Origin: Azolla caroliniana | Taxonomy: Eukaryota > Polypodiophyta | NCBI GenBank assembly: GCA_043228905.1 | Contig: JBHGNT010000004.1 | Location: 6,138,001 to 6,202,000 of the forward strand | DNA length: 64,000 nucleotides | Direction: 5' to 3' | In this document: positions 53,887-64,000 of the stretch, one piece after another | How the letters are laid out: the number at the start of each line of letters is the position of its first letter | Numbering within the stretch: the stretch's first letter is position 1 | Notes under the pieces: generated by a model | What the model saw: only the letters and a program-made list of their open reading frames with translations | Database searches by the model: none | Told to the model about the DNA's origin: nothing | Made by a program: the position numbers and the translations under genes

Positions 53887-54555
53887 CCATTTGGTGGAGA
53901 TGCCACCCTCTTGCTGTTGTCGTCCTCTTCACCACCGGTGCGAAGGTCTCGTCGTAGTCGATTCCGTGGGTCTATGCATATCCTTTAGCCACCAATCGGG
54001 CCTTGTACCGGTTGACCAAACTGTCAGTGTTCTATTTCGCCTTATATACCCATTTGCAACCGATTGGTTTGCAATGTCGGGGAGGGTCAACCAGGTCTCA
54101 TGCGTCGTTGGCATCCAGTGTCCACATTTCTGCCTCCATAGCGGCACACCAATTCGCGTCTTTCGTCGCTTCTGCGTAGCTCTTCAGCTCACACACTTCC
54201 GCCACCTTCGTCATATACGCATAATAATGCACCATGTATTCATTATACCTGTACCATCATGGCTACACCGTTTTACTCTGATGTATATATACAACTGAAT
54301 TCTTGCTGAATTCCCATATGTTGTAGGTAACAATTGAACTAGCCGAAAAAGTATTATTTTCCGCCATCCAACCGTAGACACTTGATCTTTCTCCCAATTT
54401 TCACTTTCAACAAGGCTTTTCAAATTCCGAAAACAGTCAAAGACTTCGTTTTTCTTCTCTATGAGATAGATCCATGCGTGTTGGCTGTAGATGTCGATGA
54501 AGGAGACAAAATATTGGCTCCCGCCTAGGCTCATGTTCTGTGTCGGTCCTCATGT
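53887..54555 (-). pseudogene. Copia-3 RT/integrase fragments, unit 2
   Basis: Copy of 34124-34792, ending at the unit 2/unit 3 junction, which has the same sequence as the unit 1/unit 2 junction. Confidence 0.85.
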
Positions 54556-57500
54556 TCTGCAACATGTATCACAAGTCCGAACAAAATCCTCGACAAATTG
54601 TCGCATACAGGGCCACCAGAATGATCGTTGTACTAAATGTAATGTTTTAGTACTACCAAAATGCCCAGCTGTATATGTGTCATGACAGTTTTGTACTACT
54701 CGAAGGTGGCAAGAACCATTAGGAACATTCAAAAGTTCTTTAAAGAAGAGTAATCCATCATGGTATTTGAATTTCCGATAGTCCGTACCTGGTGGTTGCG
54801 ACTGTGAACACGACGCTCGAGAGGGATCAATTTGTGCTAGTATAGCTTGGGCGAACGCATCTGTCTTCAAGTCTTCACGTATGGTATCGATAACGCGGGA
54901 ATCCATAGGCATGTCAAAGATTTGTGTTGCTTGTAATCGTGCCGGTCCCAAGATGACTTGTTTTTGGTTATCGAAAGCTGGCTCGCCGGGACGGGGTGCT
55001 AGATACGAACGTCGTGATAATGCATCTGCCTTCCCTTGGTGCCTCCCCGGACGATATGTAATTTTGAAGTCGAAACGCATGAGGAAGTGGGCCCACCGAG
55101 CTTGACGTCGATTCAACACACGAGCATCCTGAAAGTAGGCAAGATTCTTGTGGTCACTAAATACGGTGACTGGATGAGAGGATCCCTCCAGCAAATGCCT
55201 CCATTGCATAAAAGAATCCACTATTGCCAACAGCTCCTTATCATGGATTTCGTAGTTGATTTCGGCGGCATCAAACTTGCGTGAGTGAAAAGCCACAGGA
55301 TGTAGCTTTTCATCATTCCCCTGTTGTGACAGAATGCTCCCCAATGCAAAATCCGATGCGTCAGCTTCGATAATGAATGGTTTCTCCAGATCGACATGAG
55401 CTAGAATTGGAGCCGATGTAAATGCTTTTTTAAGACTCTCGAAAGCCATGTCCGTTTCTTCAGACCAGGTGAACGGTTGTCCCTTCCTGGTAAGTTGTGT
55501 GAGAGGTAGAACGATCTTTGAGTAATCCTGTATGAACTTCCGGTAAAAATTGGCAAAGCCTAAGAAGCATTGCACATCCCGTACCGAACGCGGAGTCTGC
55601 CATTCTACCACCGTTCTGACCTTAGCTGGGTCCATGGAGATGCCTTCTGACGAAATGATGTAGCCGAGAAATTCCACTTGGTTGCACCCGAAACTACATT
55701 TTTCTAGCTTTGCATACAGACCATGTTCTCGAAGTCGTTTTAGTACTAATAATACATGAGAATCATGTTCTTCTTGGGTCTTTGAATAAACCAGTAGATC
55801 ATCCAAATAGATGATCAAACAATCATCCAATAGATCTCGGAATATATCATTAGCCATGTGCTGGAAGACTGCCGGCGCATTAGTGAGGCCGAACGGCATG
55901 ACAGTATACTCGAAGTGCCCATATCTGGTGCGAAACGCGGTCTTCCATTCGTCTCCTGGTCGGATCCGTACGAGGTTATATGCTCCTCGTAAGTCGATCT
56001 TCGTGAAGAACCTGGCACCATTGATCCGTTCTAAAAGACTTGAGATAAGGGGAAGAGCATACCTATTCCTGATTGTAACCTTATTCAAGCCACGGTAATC
56101 TACAACGAGACGAAGCGATCCATCTTTTTTCTTGACGAAGAAAATGGGCGCACCGGCTGGAGATTTCGAATGCCGAATGAAACCATTTTCCAAATTCTCC
56201 TCTATATAGGCCCGAAGGACTTCCAGCTCGGTTGGTGACAAATTGTAGATCGGTCCCCATGGCGGCTCTTTTCCCGGTTGTAAATCGATGGGGCAATCGT
56301 ACGGTCGATGATGAGGAAGTGTGTTGGCTTGTACTTTATCGAACACATCGGTGTAATGGCGATACTTCTCGGGAAGTTGAACAGTGGATTCTTCTTTAGT
56401 GGTGTTGGAGGGGTTTACTGATATTGCAAAGAGGAACATTTCCTCCTTGTGCCCTTCTTTACGCAACTGACGTAGCGAAATGGTTGCCATCTTCTGAGTT
56501 GACCCTTGGGCTTGTCGACACCGGATTTCTCTTGTTCTCCAATCTATGTCAGGGTTATGTAACTCGAACCACGGTAGTCCTAAAACTATAGGATGTTCTG
56601 GGATACTAATAATATTAAATGATACTACACATACTAAGTTATCTAGGACAATATTAATGGGCTCTGACTCTTCTAGGATATTTCCGGAAGCAATGGGACG
56701 TCCATCAATGACTACTACAGAGGCTGGACACTGGAGTTTTCTTAGGGATATCTTATGAGCTTGAGCAAATTTCTTATCCATAAAGCAAGAGTTAGCTCCG
56801 GAATCTAGGAGTGCTAGGACATGTACTGGAGGGGTACTTTTAGTACTAACTATTACTTGGGCTACGAACACATCACTAACTTGCTTAGAGGGAATGGAAC
56901 CACTAATGGGCTGCACAGATCTAGGGCTGTCCAACCAAACGGCTCCTATTTTGGCTGGACTTAGTCATTTAACTCTTCTTCTAACTGACTAAGGACATCA
57001 AATTTGTTTGCTAGATCTGGGATATTAGTACTATTAGGACTATCAGATATCCCTACTGAAATAGGTTCGGATTTAGTACAATTAGAACTAGCGACTATTT
57101 GGTTTACCTGTCTTCTTGGCCTATGGGGGCAATTTATTGCGATATGTCCTGGTCCACCGCAGTAAAGACATAGTCGATTTGTACGGCGTCGCTGCTTTTC
57201 TTCTTCGGATAATGGCCCTCGACGACGTGTAGTGTCAATCTCCATCGGAGTCGGAGTATTCGCTGGAGACGCATTATATGACTCCCTCGGAAAAGGTCTT
57301 GCTACCACTGAGGCGTAGGTGGGCTCTGATCTTGCCCTCGGCATCTGTAGCTGTCGTTCCGAACGTCGCTCAAAGAGGCGGTTGTCACATCTCACCGCGC
57401 GACTGATTGCTTCTGTTAAGGACTTTGGCTCTTCGGGGAAGGTCAAGAGTAAATCCTTGACGTCGTTGCGTAAACCATAACGGAATTGCTCCATCAACGC

Positions 57501-58289
57501 TTGATCATCCCAAGGGATATCGGCGGCGAGTAGGCGAAAATCTGCAGCGTATGCGGAGGCTGGACGGTCACCTTGGCGTAATCGCCGGATTTTGTTGATT
57601 GCGGTCCTGATGCTGTCAGTATCTCCGAAACATGCTTTAAACTCACCTAGAAACTCTTCAAAATTGTTGAGTAACGGAGATTCCTTTTCTAATAGTGGAG
57701 CAAACCATGACAACGCTGAGCCACTTAACAAAGTGCCTACTAAACCCACTCGTGATGCATCGGTGGGATATCGGGAAGGATGCATTTGAATAACTAATCG
57801 TACCTGGTTAAGGAACCCTCTAAACTGCGATCGCGTTCCATCGAACTTCGTGGGAAGGCCAATCTTAGGTTCTTTATGAATCCCTTGTGTTCCGGGCCCA
57901 TGTTGTTGCATCGCTACGATGGTGGCTTCGAGTTGTTGCACGCGTAACGCAAGTTCCCCATGTTGTTGTTGCGTTTGCTGCTTTTCTAAGGAGATTTGCT
58001 GAAGATCCCCCAGCAACCGTTGGTTTTCTTGTTCCAAAGCATGGAACTTCTCCTTCAAGCATTGGAATTCCGAGAAAACAGATTGATATTCTTCAGCGCT
58101 AACAGTGGCCATGGGATGAAAGAAAAGAGGAATAAAAGATTAGTAGGAAATGAGAGAGACAGAAGGTAGGAAAATTGGTTCAAACTGTCATGAACAGTAC
58201 TGAGACAGAGAAGGAATTAGTACTAAACGAAGGATTAGTACTATGAGAGGTGTGGAACTTCTTCGAGAGAAGGAAGAAGTGAGCGAGAC

Positions 58290-58328
<39 letters not shown>

Positions 58329-58623
58329 TGATAAGAAAGATATTTATTATATGAAGAGAATATACAACGGTGGCTAAAAGGCTTAAGACTGGCGTTGAAC
58401 CAATTTGGTTCAACATAATGCCTAGTGCCCTCTTTTATAGTGTTTTCAGGAGTAATCCTGAAGCTTCTAGAATGTTCCAGAGAAATCTGGAATATACACT
58501 AATTTCCTATAATAAAATGTAAATGAAAATAATATCCTACGTATTACAATAGATGGTCTAATGGTCAAGAGCTCGACCCATATAACCTAAGGTCATGGGT
58601 TCGAGTCTTGCCATATCATGACA
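54550..58623 (-). mobile_element. Gypsy-A truncated copy, unit 3
   Basis: Pol 54550-56934 cut at the same point as in unit 2; 5' LTR 58186-58623; self-primer site 58172-58185. Confidence 0.94.
56961..58112 (-). CDS. Gypsy-A Gag, unit 3, 383 aa, open
   Basis: Intact frame with the same protein sequence as unit 1, including VAMQQHG and the uninterrupted capsid-knuckle junction. The unit 2 stop is therefore private to that copy. Confidence 0.92.
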   Translation of the reverse strand: MATVSAEEYQSVFSEFQCLKEKFHALEQENQRLLGDLQQISLEKQQTQQQHGELALRVQQLEATIVAMQQHGPGTQGIHKEPKIGLPTKFDGTRSQFRGFLNQVRLVIQMHPSRYPTDASRVGLVGTLLSGSALSWFAPLLEKESPLLNNFEEFLGEFKACFGDTDSIRTAINKIRRLRQGDRPASAYAADFRLLAADIPWDDQALMEQFRYGLRNDVKDLLLTFPEEPKSLTEAISRAVRCDNRLFERRSERQLQMPRARSEPTYASVVARPFPRESYNASPANTPTPMEIDTTRRRGPLSEEEKQRRRTNRLCLYCGGPGHIAINCPHRPRRQVNQIVASSNCTKSEPISVGISDSPNSTNIPDLANKFDVLSQLEEELND

Positions 58624-59543
58624 GATACAACGCGTTCTTGAATCGTCCGAGTCATGCGTTCTGCGATTCCGTTCTGCTCCGGACTATATGGTGCCGTATA
58701 TTCATGTCTAATGCCGCGTTCTCGCAAAATTTGACGAATTCATCAGATTTGAACTCACCTCCATTGTCGGTTCGGAGACACTTCAGTTTCCGACCGGTCT
58801 GGTTTTCAACCATTGCGAGCCAATCTGAGAAGATCGAGAACACCCGATCTTTGGTTCTGATGGGGTAAGCCCACACCTTCCGAGTCGAGTCGTCAATGAA
58901 ACTGACGAAGTACGAGGCACCACCGAGTGACTGATGTGGCATCGGGCCACAGACGTCCGAGTGGACCAAATCGAGCGGGCTCGACTCTCTTGGTTCTGAT
59001 GTCGGGTGTGATGCAGCTACCTGTTTGCCGTACTGTGCAATGCTCGCAAAACTGATGGTCCGAGAAGGAGAGTTTCGGGATGTATCCGGCTCTGGATAGG
59101 TGCGTGATGCCGGCCTTGCTGAGGTGTCCGAGTCGTCCATGCCATAAGGATGACACAGGGATATCTACCAGAAATAAGTTACCCTCTCTGAGTGTGACAT
59201 ACAAAGGGTACAATGAGTGTACCTTTGGTCCTCTAGCAAGCAGGAGGTTCCCTCTGTGGAGTGTCCACCCTCCTGATGAGAAACCAACACGGATGCTAGC
59301 TTTATCAAGTTGTCCGACTGAGATCAAGGGTCGTGAGAGCTCAGGAACGTGTCGAACGTTGTGTAGTACGAGTGTAGAGCCACCCGGAAGGTTGAGCTCT
59401 ACGGTGCCGATTCCGATGATAGCACAGTGCTGCGAATTTCCGACCCGAACTGAGTCGGAGTGCCGGTCTGAATATTGCCGAAACTATGATCGGTGAGGTG
59501 TCACGTGATACAACGCGCCCGAGTCCAGAAGCCATGTGCTCGA
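58624..59543 (-). pseudogene. Copia-2 protease/integrase fragment, unit 3
   Basis: Copy of 19105-20019 with the same frame breaks. Confidence 0.9.
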
Positions 59544-62500
59544 TGTTATTCTCTGACCGGACAAGGCCTAACACAAGGTGTCACGGAGACACTTCACAAG
59601 GGGTGATTACGGCATAGGATTAAGATTCAACGATTACACCGACTTACGTAGGTTACACGATTAGAGTGCTTTGGTTAATTACACGCGTAAGATATAACAG
59701 TAATTACAGAACGGAAATCAACACAGAAGTATAAACACCATATGCTCTATTAATTATCCGCTGCGATTACAATGGGGTCCGAGCCTTTAAATAGGTTTCC
59801 GGCCCGTAGTACAAAACGGTGCCTATCGCACCTATTCGGGATCCGTCCGGATCTGGAACGGCATACCGTTTCCAGTCCGTCCGTCCACACTATGCTTATT
59901 TACAACCATACTTAATTAATTCCTTCACTCCGTATTTTGGACTCCTTGCCGGCCGGTAACACATGGCACGCCCGTGGGACAGTACCTTGTACGTCGAACC
60001 CTTCTCGGCCCCTTCATTGTTCACCCAAATTGTCCAAAATACTTTGTTCCAGAATTTCCACTTGTTCTTCCGGTTGTGGTTGTTGCGGCTGTGCTTGTTG
60101 CTGCTGCTGTGGTTGCGGTTGGGACTGAGGCTGCTCCGGCTGCTCTATAGGCGGCTGCTCCGTTCGTTTCTCTGACTCCGGCATCTCCGTTTGACTGCTT
60201 CCGGTCCGGTCTCCTTCCAGTAACGGTTCCTCATCACCGAGGTTGACCGTAACCGGTTCTCGTGCTTTCTCTTCCCGGATCCGGGACCTCTCGTAGCTTT
60301 CAAACTGGATCTGCGCCTCCAGCCTGTCGTCGTCCAGCTGAGCTACAAGTTGCCGGACTTGCCCTAGTTGGTCCTCTGCCAAGGCTTGAAAGTCTTCGGC
60401 CAGCTCATCTCTTATGCCGGTGAAGTCTTCGGAAGTCAGCATATAGCAATCATCTCCCTCCTTCCGCCGGTTCTCTACGTCGGCCCGGAGCAATTGGAGT
60501 TCCGCCGCGTTCGTGGCCCACTTGGTCCACCATTTGACGGAACCGTTGTCAATCAAGCTCTTGGTCTGGTTCAACCAGGCCCGCATGATATCCTGGATGC
60601 GACTTGCTCCCATTTGCGCTCTACTTTCCACAACTTGTCGTTCCTCCTTCAACTGCTTGATGAGATTCGCCGTATCCTCCGCCTGCTCTCTGTAGCGCGT
60701 CAGCTGCCCTTGATATGTTGTCTGCAGCCTCTGCAGTACCTCCGCCGCTCTTTCTTTTTCCGCCTGCTGTTGCCTGAGGAGCTCTGTCCGAACCTTCTCC
60801 GCCTCTTCCAACCGTCTTCTGGTTTCCGCTTGTTCATTAGCGTATGCCGTTGCGGTCCGATCAACTGCTTGCCGGAGCTCATCCGTCCGTTCCTTGTGCT
60901 CCGTTTGCAACCGTTTATACTCCCGGTGCAAGTGCTCAAATTCCTCCGTTTTTTGTTTGAGCTTGCCGTTGATCTGGCGATGGTTCCGGTCCTCCCGGTC
61001 CTTTAGCTGCCGGAGTTCCTCTTTCAGGCGCTCTATTTTTGTTTCGGCGTTTCTCCGGAGCCTGTCCTTCTCTTGCAGCATTTTCTCCTTTTCCTCCTTG
61101 AGCCGGTCGTACGCTTGGTGGCCTTTTCGTAAACTCTCCTCAGCCCGGCGTAGATTCTCAGCAGTCTTTTTGAGTTCTGCCTCCGCTGCCGTCTTCAACT
61201 CTCTTTCGCGGCTCCTCAGCGCTTCTTGGGCAGCTAGCTCATCCTTTAAGTCCGCAAGCTCTTGGGCTTGTGCCGCATTTCTCTCCGGAACGGTTTCCGT
61301 TGCCGGGGTCTGATTGCTATGTACAGGTTGATCTGACGCTTTATTCTGTACATTGCCCGGAGTCACCGGTGCTTGGACTTGTGTTGTCAAAGCCAATTGA
61401 GCCATTTCCCTTGTGACCCTGTCCAAGTCTTGTTCAAGGCTCCGGATTCTGGACCGGGCCGTCTCTAGATCTACGGTTGTGACGAGCAACCGTTCGTGGT
61501 GCGCTCTCTCCTCCGCCTCTATGTACTCGACCGCTCCGGCGATCTGCTCGCCTACCCACCGTAGCCACATGCTACTGGTGCCTTGCTGCTGTACTGGTCG
61601 GGTCGGCTCGTTCACTGTGGAATTGTCTGGCCTGAGTGCCTGTATCTGCCGTTCTGGTTCTACTTCTTGGCCGCCGTGTGTGCTGGCTGGGCTCGCCGGC
61701 TGTTGAGTTCCGGTTCTCGCCGTCTCCGGAGCCGTTGGAATGACTTCTTCTATAGAAGTCGTCAAGGCCGGTTCTATACGCACCGGTTCCGGTTCCTCCC
61801 TTGTGATTTGCTCAGGTTGAGTTGGGGGCGTTTCCTCCTTTTGCGGGTCCGAACACTCCCCCGCTGTCCCGGCGGTCCTACTTCTTGACCGTCGTTGGAG
61901 GTGCTCTTCTGGCTCCTCCGTTTCCTCTTCCTGGGTAATGGCATGTTTCTGTGCCGTCAAGGGTTCCGGTTCCTTCTGTCCCGGTCGCCGTATGGTTATC
62001 TTAACGGGTCCCACCGGTGACACCTCCTCCGGTTCTGGGAGCCGTTTCTTCCCTTTCGTCGCCTTCGACGCCAGCAGCTGCTGTCGTTTGGACGCGAGTT
62101 TACTGTAACCGAAGAGATTCCTCCGCGACTCTCCGGATCTTGTTGGAGAACGAACGATCCGAGCGAATTTCGTGCGCTGCTTGCTGGAAAGTCTCACGCC
62201 GTCTTTGCCGTTCGGCGAGGCGTCGAGCTCGGTCTGTAACCAGGTCGTGCGTTGGTCTCGTCATCCATTAAGCCGTCGTTCGCTGCGAGAAAGCAGGAAT
62301 CGTGGTCGCCAAAACTGTGTTATTCTCTGACCGGACAAGGCCTAACACAAGGTGTCACGGAGACACTTCACCAAAGGGTGATTACGGCATAGGATTAAGA
62401 TTCAACGATTACACCGACTTACGTAGGTTACACGATTAGAGTGCTTTGGTTAATTACACGCGTAAGATATAACAGTAATTACAAAACGGAAATCAACACA

Positions 62501-62736
62501 GAAGTATAAACACCATATGCTCTATTAATTATCCGCTGCGATTACAATGGGGTCCGGGCCTTTAAATAGGTTTCCGGCCCGTAGTACAAAACGGTGCCTA
62601 TCGCACCTATTCGGGATCCGTCCGGATCTGGAACGGCATACCGTTTCCAGTCCGTCCGTCCACACTATGCTTATTTACAACCATACTTAATTAATTCCTT
62701 CACTCCGTATTTTGGACTCCTTGCCGGCCGGTAACA
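59544..62736 (-). mobile_element. NA-1, unit 3
   Basis: LTRs at 59544-59961 and 62318-62736; flanking CTCGA present. Confidence 0.94.
60014..62197 (-). CDS. NA-1 coiled-coil protein, unit 3
   Basis: 727 codons, open. It differs from unit 1 by Val to Ile (KHAITQ), and shares ECSDPQ and ETPPTQ with unit 1 rather than unit 2. Confidence 0.85.
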   Translation of the reverse strand: MRLSSKQRTKFARIVRSPTRSGESRRNLFGYSKLASKRQQLLASKATKGKKRLPEPEEVSPVGPVKITIRRPGQKEPEPLTAQKHAITQEEETEEPEEHLQRRSRSRTAGTAGECSDPQKEETPPTQPEQITREEPEPVRIEPALTTSIEEVIPTAPETARTGTQQPASPASTHGGQEVEPERQIQALRPDNSTVNEPTRPVQQQGTSSMWLRWVGEQIAGAVEYIEAEERAHHERLLVTTVDLETARSRIRSLEQDLDRVTREMAQLALTTQVQAPVTPGNVQNKASDQPVHSNQTPATETVPERNAAQAQELADLKDELAAQEALRSRERELKTAAEAELKKTAENLRRAEESLRKGHQAYDRLKEEKEKMLQEKDRLRRNAETKIERLKEELRQLKDREDRNHRQINGKLKQKTEEFEHLHREYKRLQTEHKERTDELRQAVDRTATAYANEQAETRRRLEEAEKVRTELLRQQQAEKERAAEVLQRLQTTYQGQLTRYREQAEDTANLIKQLKEERQVVESRAQMGASRIQDIMRAWLNQTKSLIDNGSVKWWTKWATNAAELQLLRADVENRRKEGDDCYMLTSEDFTGIRDELAEDFQALAEDQLGQVRQLVAQLDDDRLEAQIQFESYERSRIREEKAREPVTVNLGDEEPLLEGDRTGSSQTEMPESEKRTEQPPIEQPEQPQSQPQPQQQQQAQPQQPQPEEQVEILEQSILDNLGEQ

Positions 62737-64000
62737 CTCGATTCCTTAGTCGTATGCAGAACTTCTGATTCGACTAGATTCTCTATGGACAATATGTTCG
62801 GGTCGGTCGTCAATATCTCGACTGAAGAGCCAACGTAGTTGACTTCCTCATGTCGGTTACTCCTCTGATCAACTCTCTGAGCTTTGTTTGTCCTTGACTT
62901 GAGTACCCGATAGTCGGCCTTGATGTGTCCCGGTTTCTTGCAGTAGTTGCAGATTCGGGTTTCCCGGGACTTGCTGCGCCTTCGCTGATTTGTCGGCGGT
63001 CGGGAAGAGCTTCTTCCCCGGTTGTTCGATCGGTCGGTCGAACCTTGTACTACATAGGCTTCTTCTGCCGAGTCTTTGGTGAAAGACTTTCTCCGAGCTG
63101 CTTCAGTCAAGATTGCACTTGTGACTTCGGAGTACTTGATGGCAGTCGTAGAAGCGTTGCACACAGTTGTAACGAAGGTTTCCCAAGAGGAGGGGAGACT
63201 GCTCATGAGTATGATTGCTCTGAGTTCATCCTCGATTGTCGTCCCCTGTGACGAGATTTGGGAGCTCAAACTTTCGTACTCGTTAAGGTGTGCCTGAACC
63301 GAATCGGAGTCTTTCATCCGCAAGTTGTAGAGGTGTCAGATCAAATACATCTTCGTTGAGGTGACCTTCTTTTCGTAGGTTTCCGACAACTTCTTCCAAA
63401 GTTCGAAGGCTGTCGTGCACGATTGCACTGTGAAGTACACTGACTCCGACAGGTGCATTTGAATCGTGGCGCGGACGATTCTGTCCAGCTTCTGCCACTC
63501 ATTTGCCTTGTATATTTCTGGAGCAGTTTCATTATCAATCGGATCGATCTGACCCTTGACTATAAGATAGTCCTGCATTTGCTCCTTCCAAAAATTGAAG
63601 TTCGAACTGTCGAACCTCCTTAGACTCATTTCTGGTGAGCCGGATGTTGATGCCATCAGATTTGGTTTCGGTTGACGAAGCTCGGTTCGGAGTTGACTAC
63701 GAACTTTGTTGGAGTGCAGCTGGTCGGCTCACCCGATATTGTTCTAGTCGGATTTGAACCCGAGTCGGTTCGGTTTTGGATATATGTATTGTTGAACTTG
63801 CTTGAATTGACTCCGGTAACTTGAGGGACATAACCGACTGGTCTCCCCGAATGTTGCCGAGTCGGAGTGAGCCCGGTTCGCTTCCGGATATATATGCCAA
63901 ATACCGATTATTGAAGCCGATTGTCTGGACCGATTCTGCTTCGGGTGACTGCAGTGACGAGAGAGACGGATCCAATTGATCCTCCCGAATGTCGATTAGT
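62737..64000 (-). mobile_element. Copia-2 5' part, unit 3 (Gag and leader; LTR outside window)
   Basis: Gag pseudogene 62742-63656 and leader from 63657; the window ends before the primer-binding site and 5' LTR. Confidence 0.92.

Larger units (their letters stand above)
34793..54555. repeat. Tandem array unit 2 (19,763 bp)
   Basis: Head-to-tail copy of unit 1. Coordinates are shifted by +19,761 to +19,765, the variation coming from GA tracts. Private differences include a Gag nonsense change at 37588-37590, GTTTGGGG for GTTGGGGG in the NA-1 frame, and C for T near 47773. Confidence 0.95.
54556..64000. repeat. Tandem array unit 3 (first 9.4 kb, runs past window)
   Basis: Coordinates are shifted +19,763 then +19,759 from unit 2. 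Private differences include AACGTCG near 55012, CTCCTCG near 55986, CTTCCCGG near 60276 and GTAATGG near 61939. Confidence 0.95.

Overview
The window is nuclear DNA of a land plant. The only host gene is a RAE1-type WD40 mRNA-export factor at the left end (minus strand, 7 exons visible, 3' end beyond the window). Everything right of about 4.96 kb is LTR-retrotransposon DNA, almost all on the minus strand. No bacterial features, rRNA genes or CRISPR arrays are present.

Layout. 0.6-4.3 kb: RAE1-like gene. 5.2-10.6 kb: Copia-1, a decayed Ty1/copia element. 10.8-25.2 kb: Copia-2, a second copia element with target-site duplication GCTAG, split by two younger insertions: Gypsy-A (13.4-19.1 kb, duplication GATAC) and NA-1, a non-autonomous LTR element (20.0-23.2 kb, duplication CTCGA) carrying a 727-codon coiled-coil reading frame and no polymerase. 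Copia-1 and Copia-2 both sit in or beside the 3' LTR remnant of an older element, Copia-3 (25.2-34.8 kb). The Copia-3 reverse transcriptase is interrupted by two related LTR-like insertions, A (27.2-28.1 kb) and B (28.2-34.1 kb). Insertion B is itself split by Copia-4 (28.9-33.65 kb, duplication GATTT).

From 15,032 onward the sequence is a head-to-tail tandem array with a 19.76 kb unit: unit 1 is 15,032-34,792, unit 2 is 34,793-54,555, and unit 3 runs from 54,556 past the window end. One unit holds the 5' part of Gypsy-A, the 5' part of Copia-2 with NA-1, the Copia-3 remnant, insertions A and B, and Copia-4. The copies differ by scattered single bases and GA-tract length, so duplication came after all the nested insertions.

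The most notable element is Gypsy-A, a chromodomain Ty3/gypsy element whose Gag and Pol look like the Tf1/sushi group. It has no tRNA-type primer-binding site. The bases just after its 5' LTR are complementary over 12 nt to the predicted 5' end of its own RNA, as in self-primed Tf1. Its LTR edge also carries A-box and B-box motifs at tRNA spacing on the opposite strand. Other points of interest are the coiled-coil protein of NA-1, a charged C-terminal extension shared by Copia-3 and Copia-4, and GA/CT tracts in four unrelated LTR families. All assignments come from reading the sequence; no database search was run.
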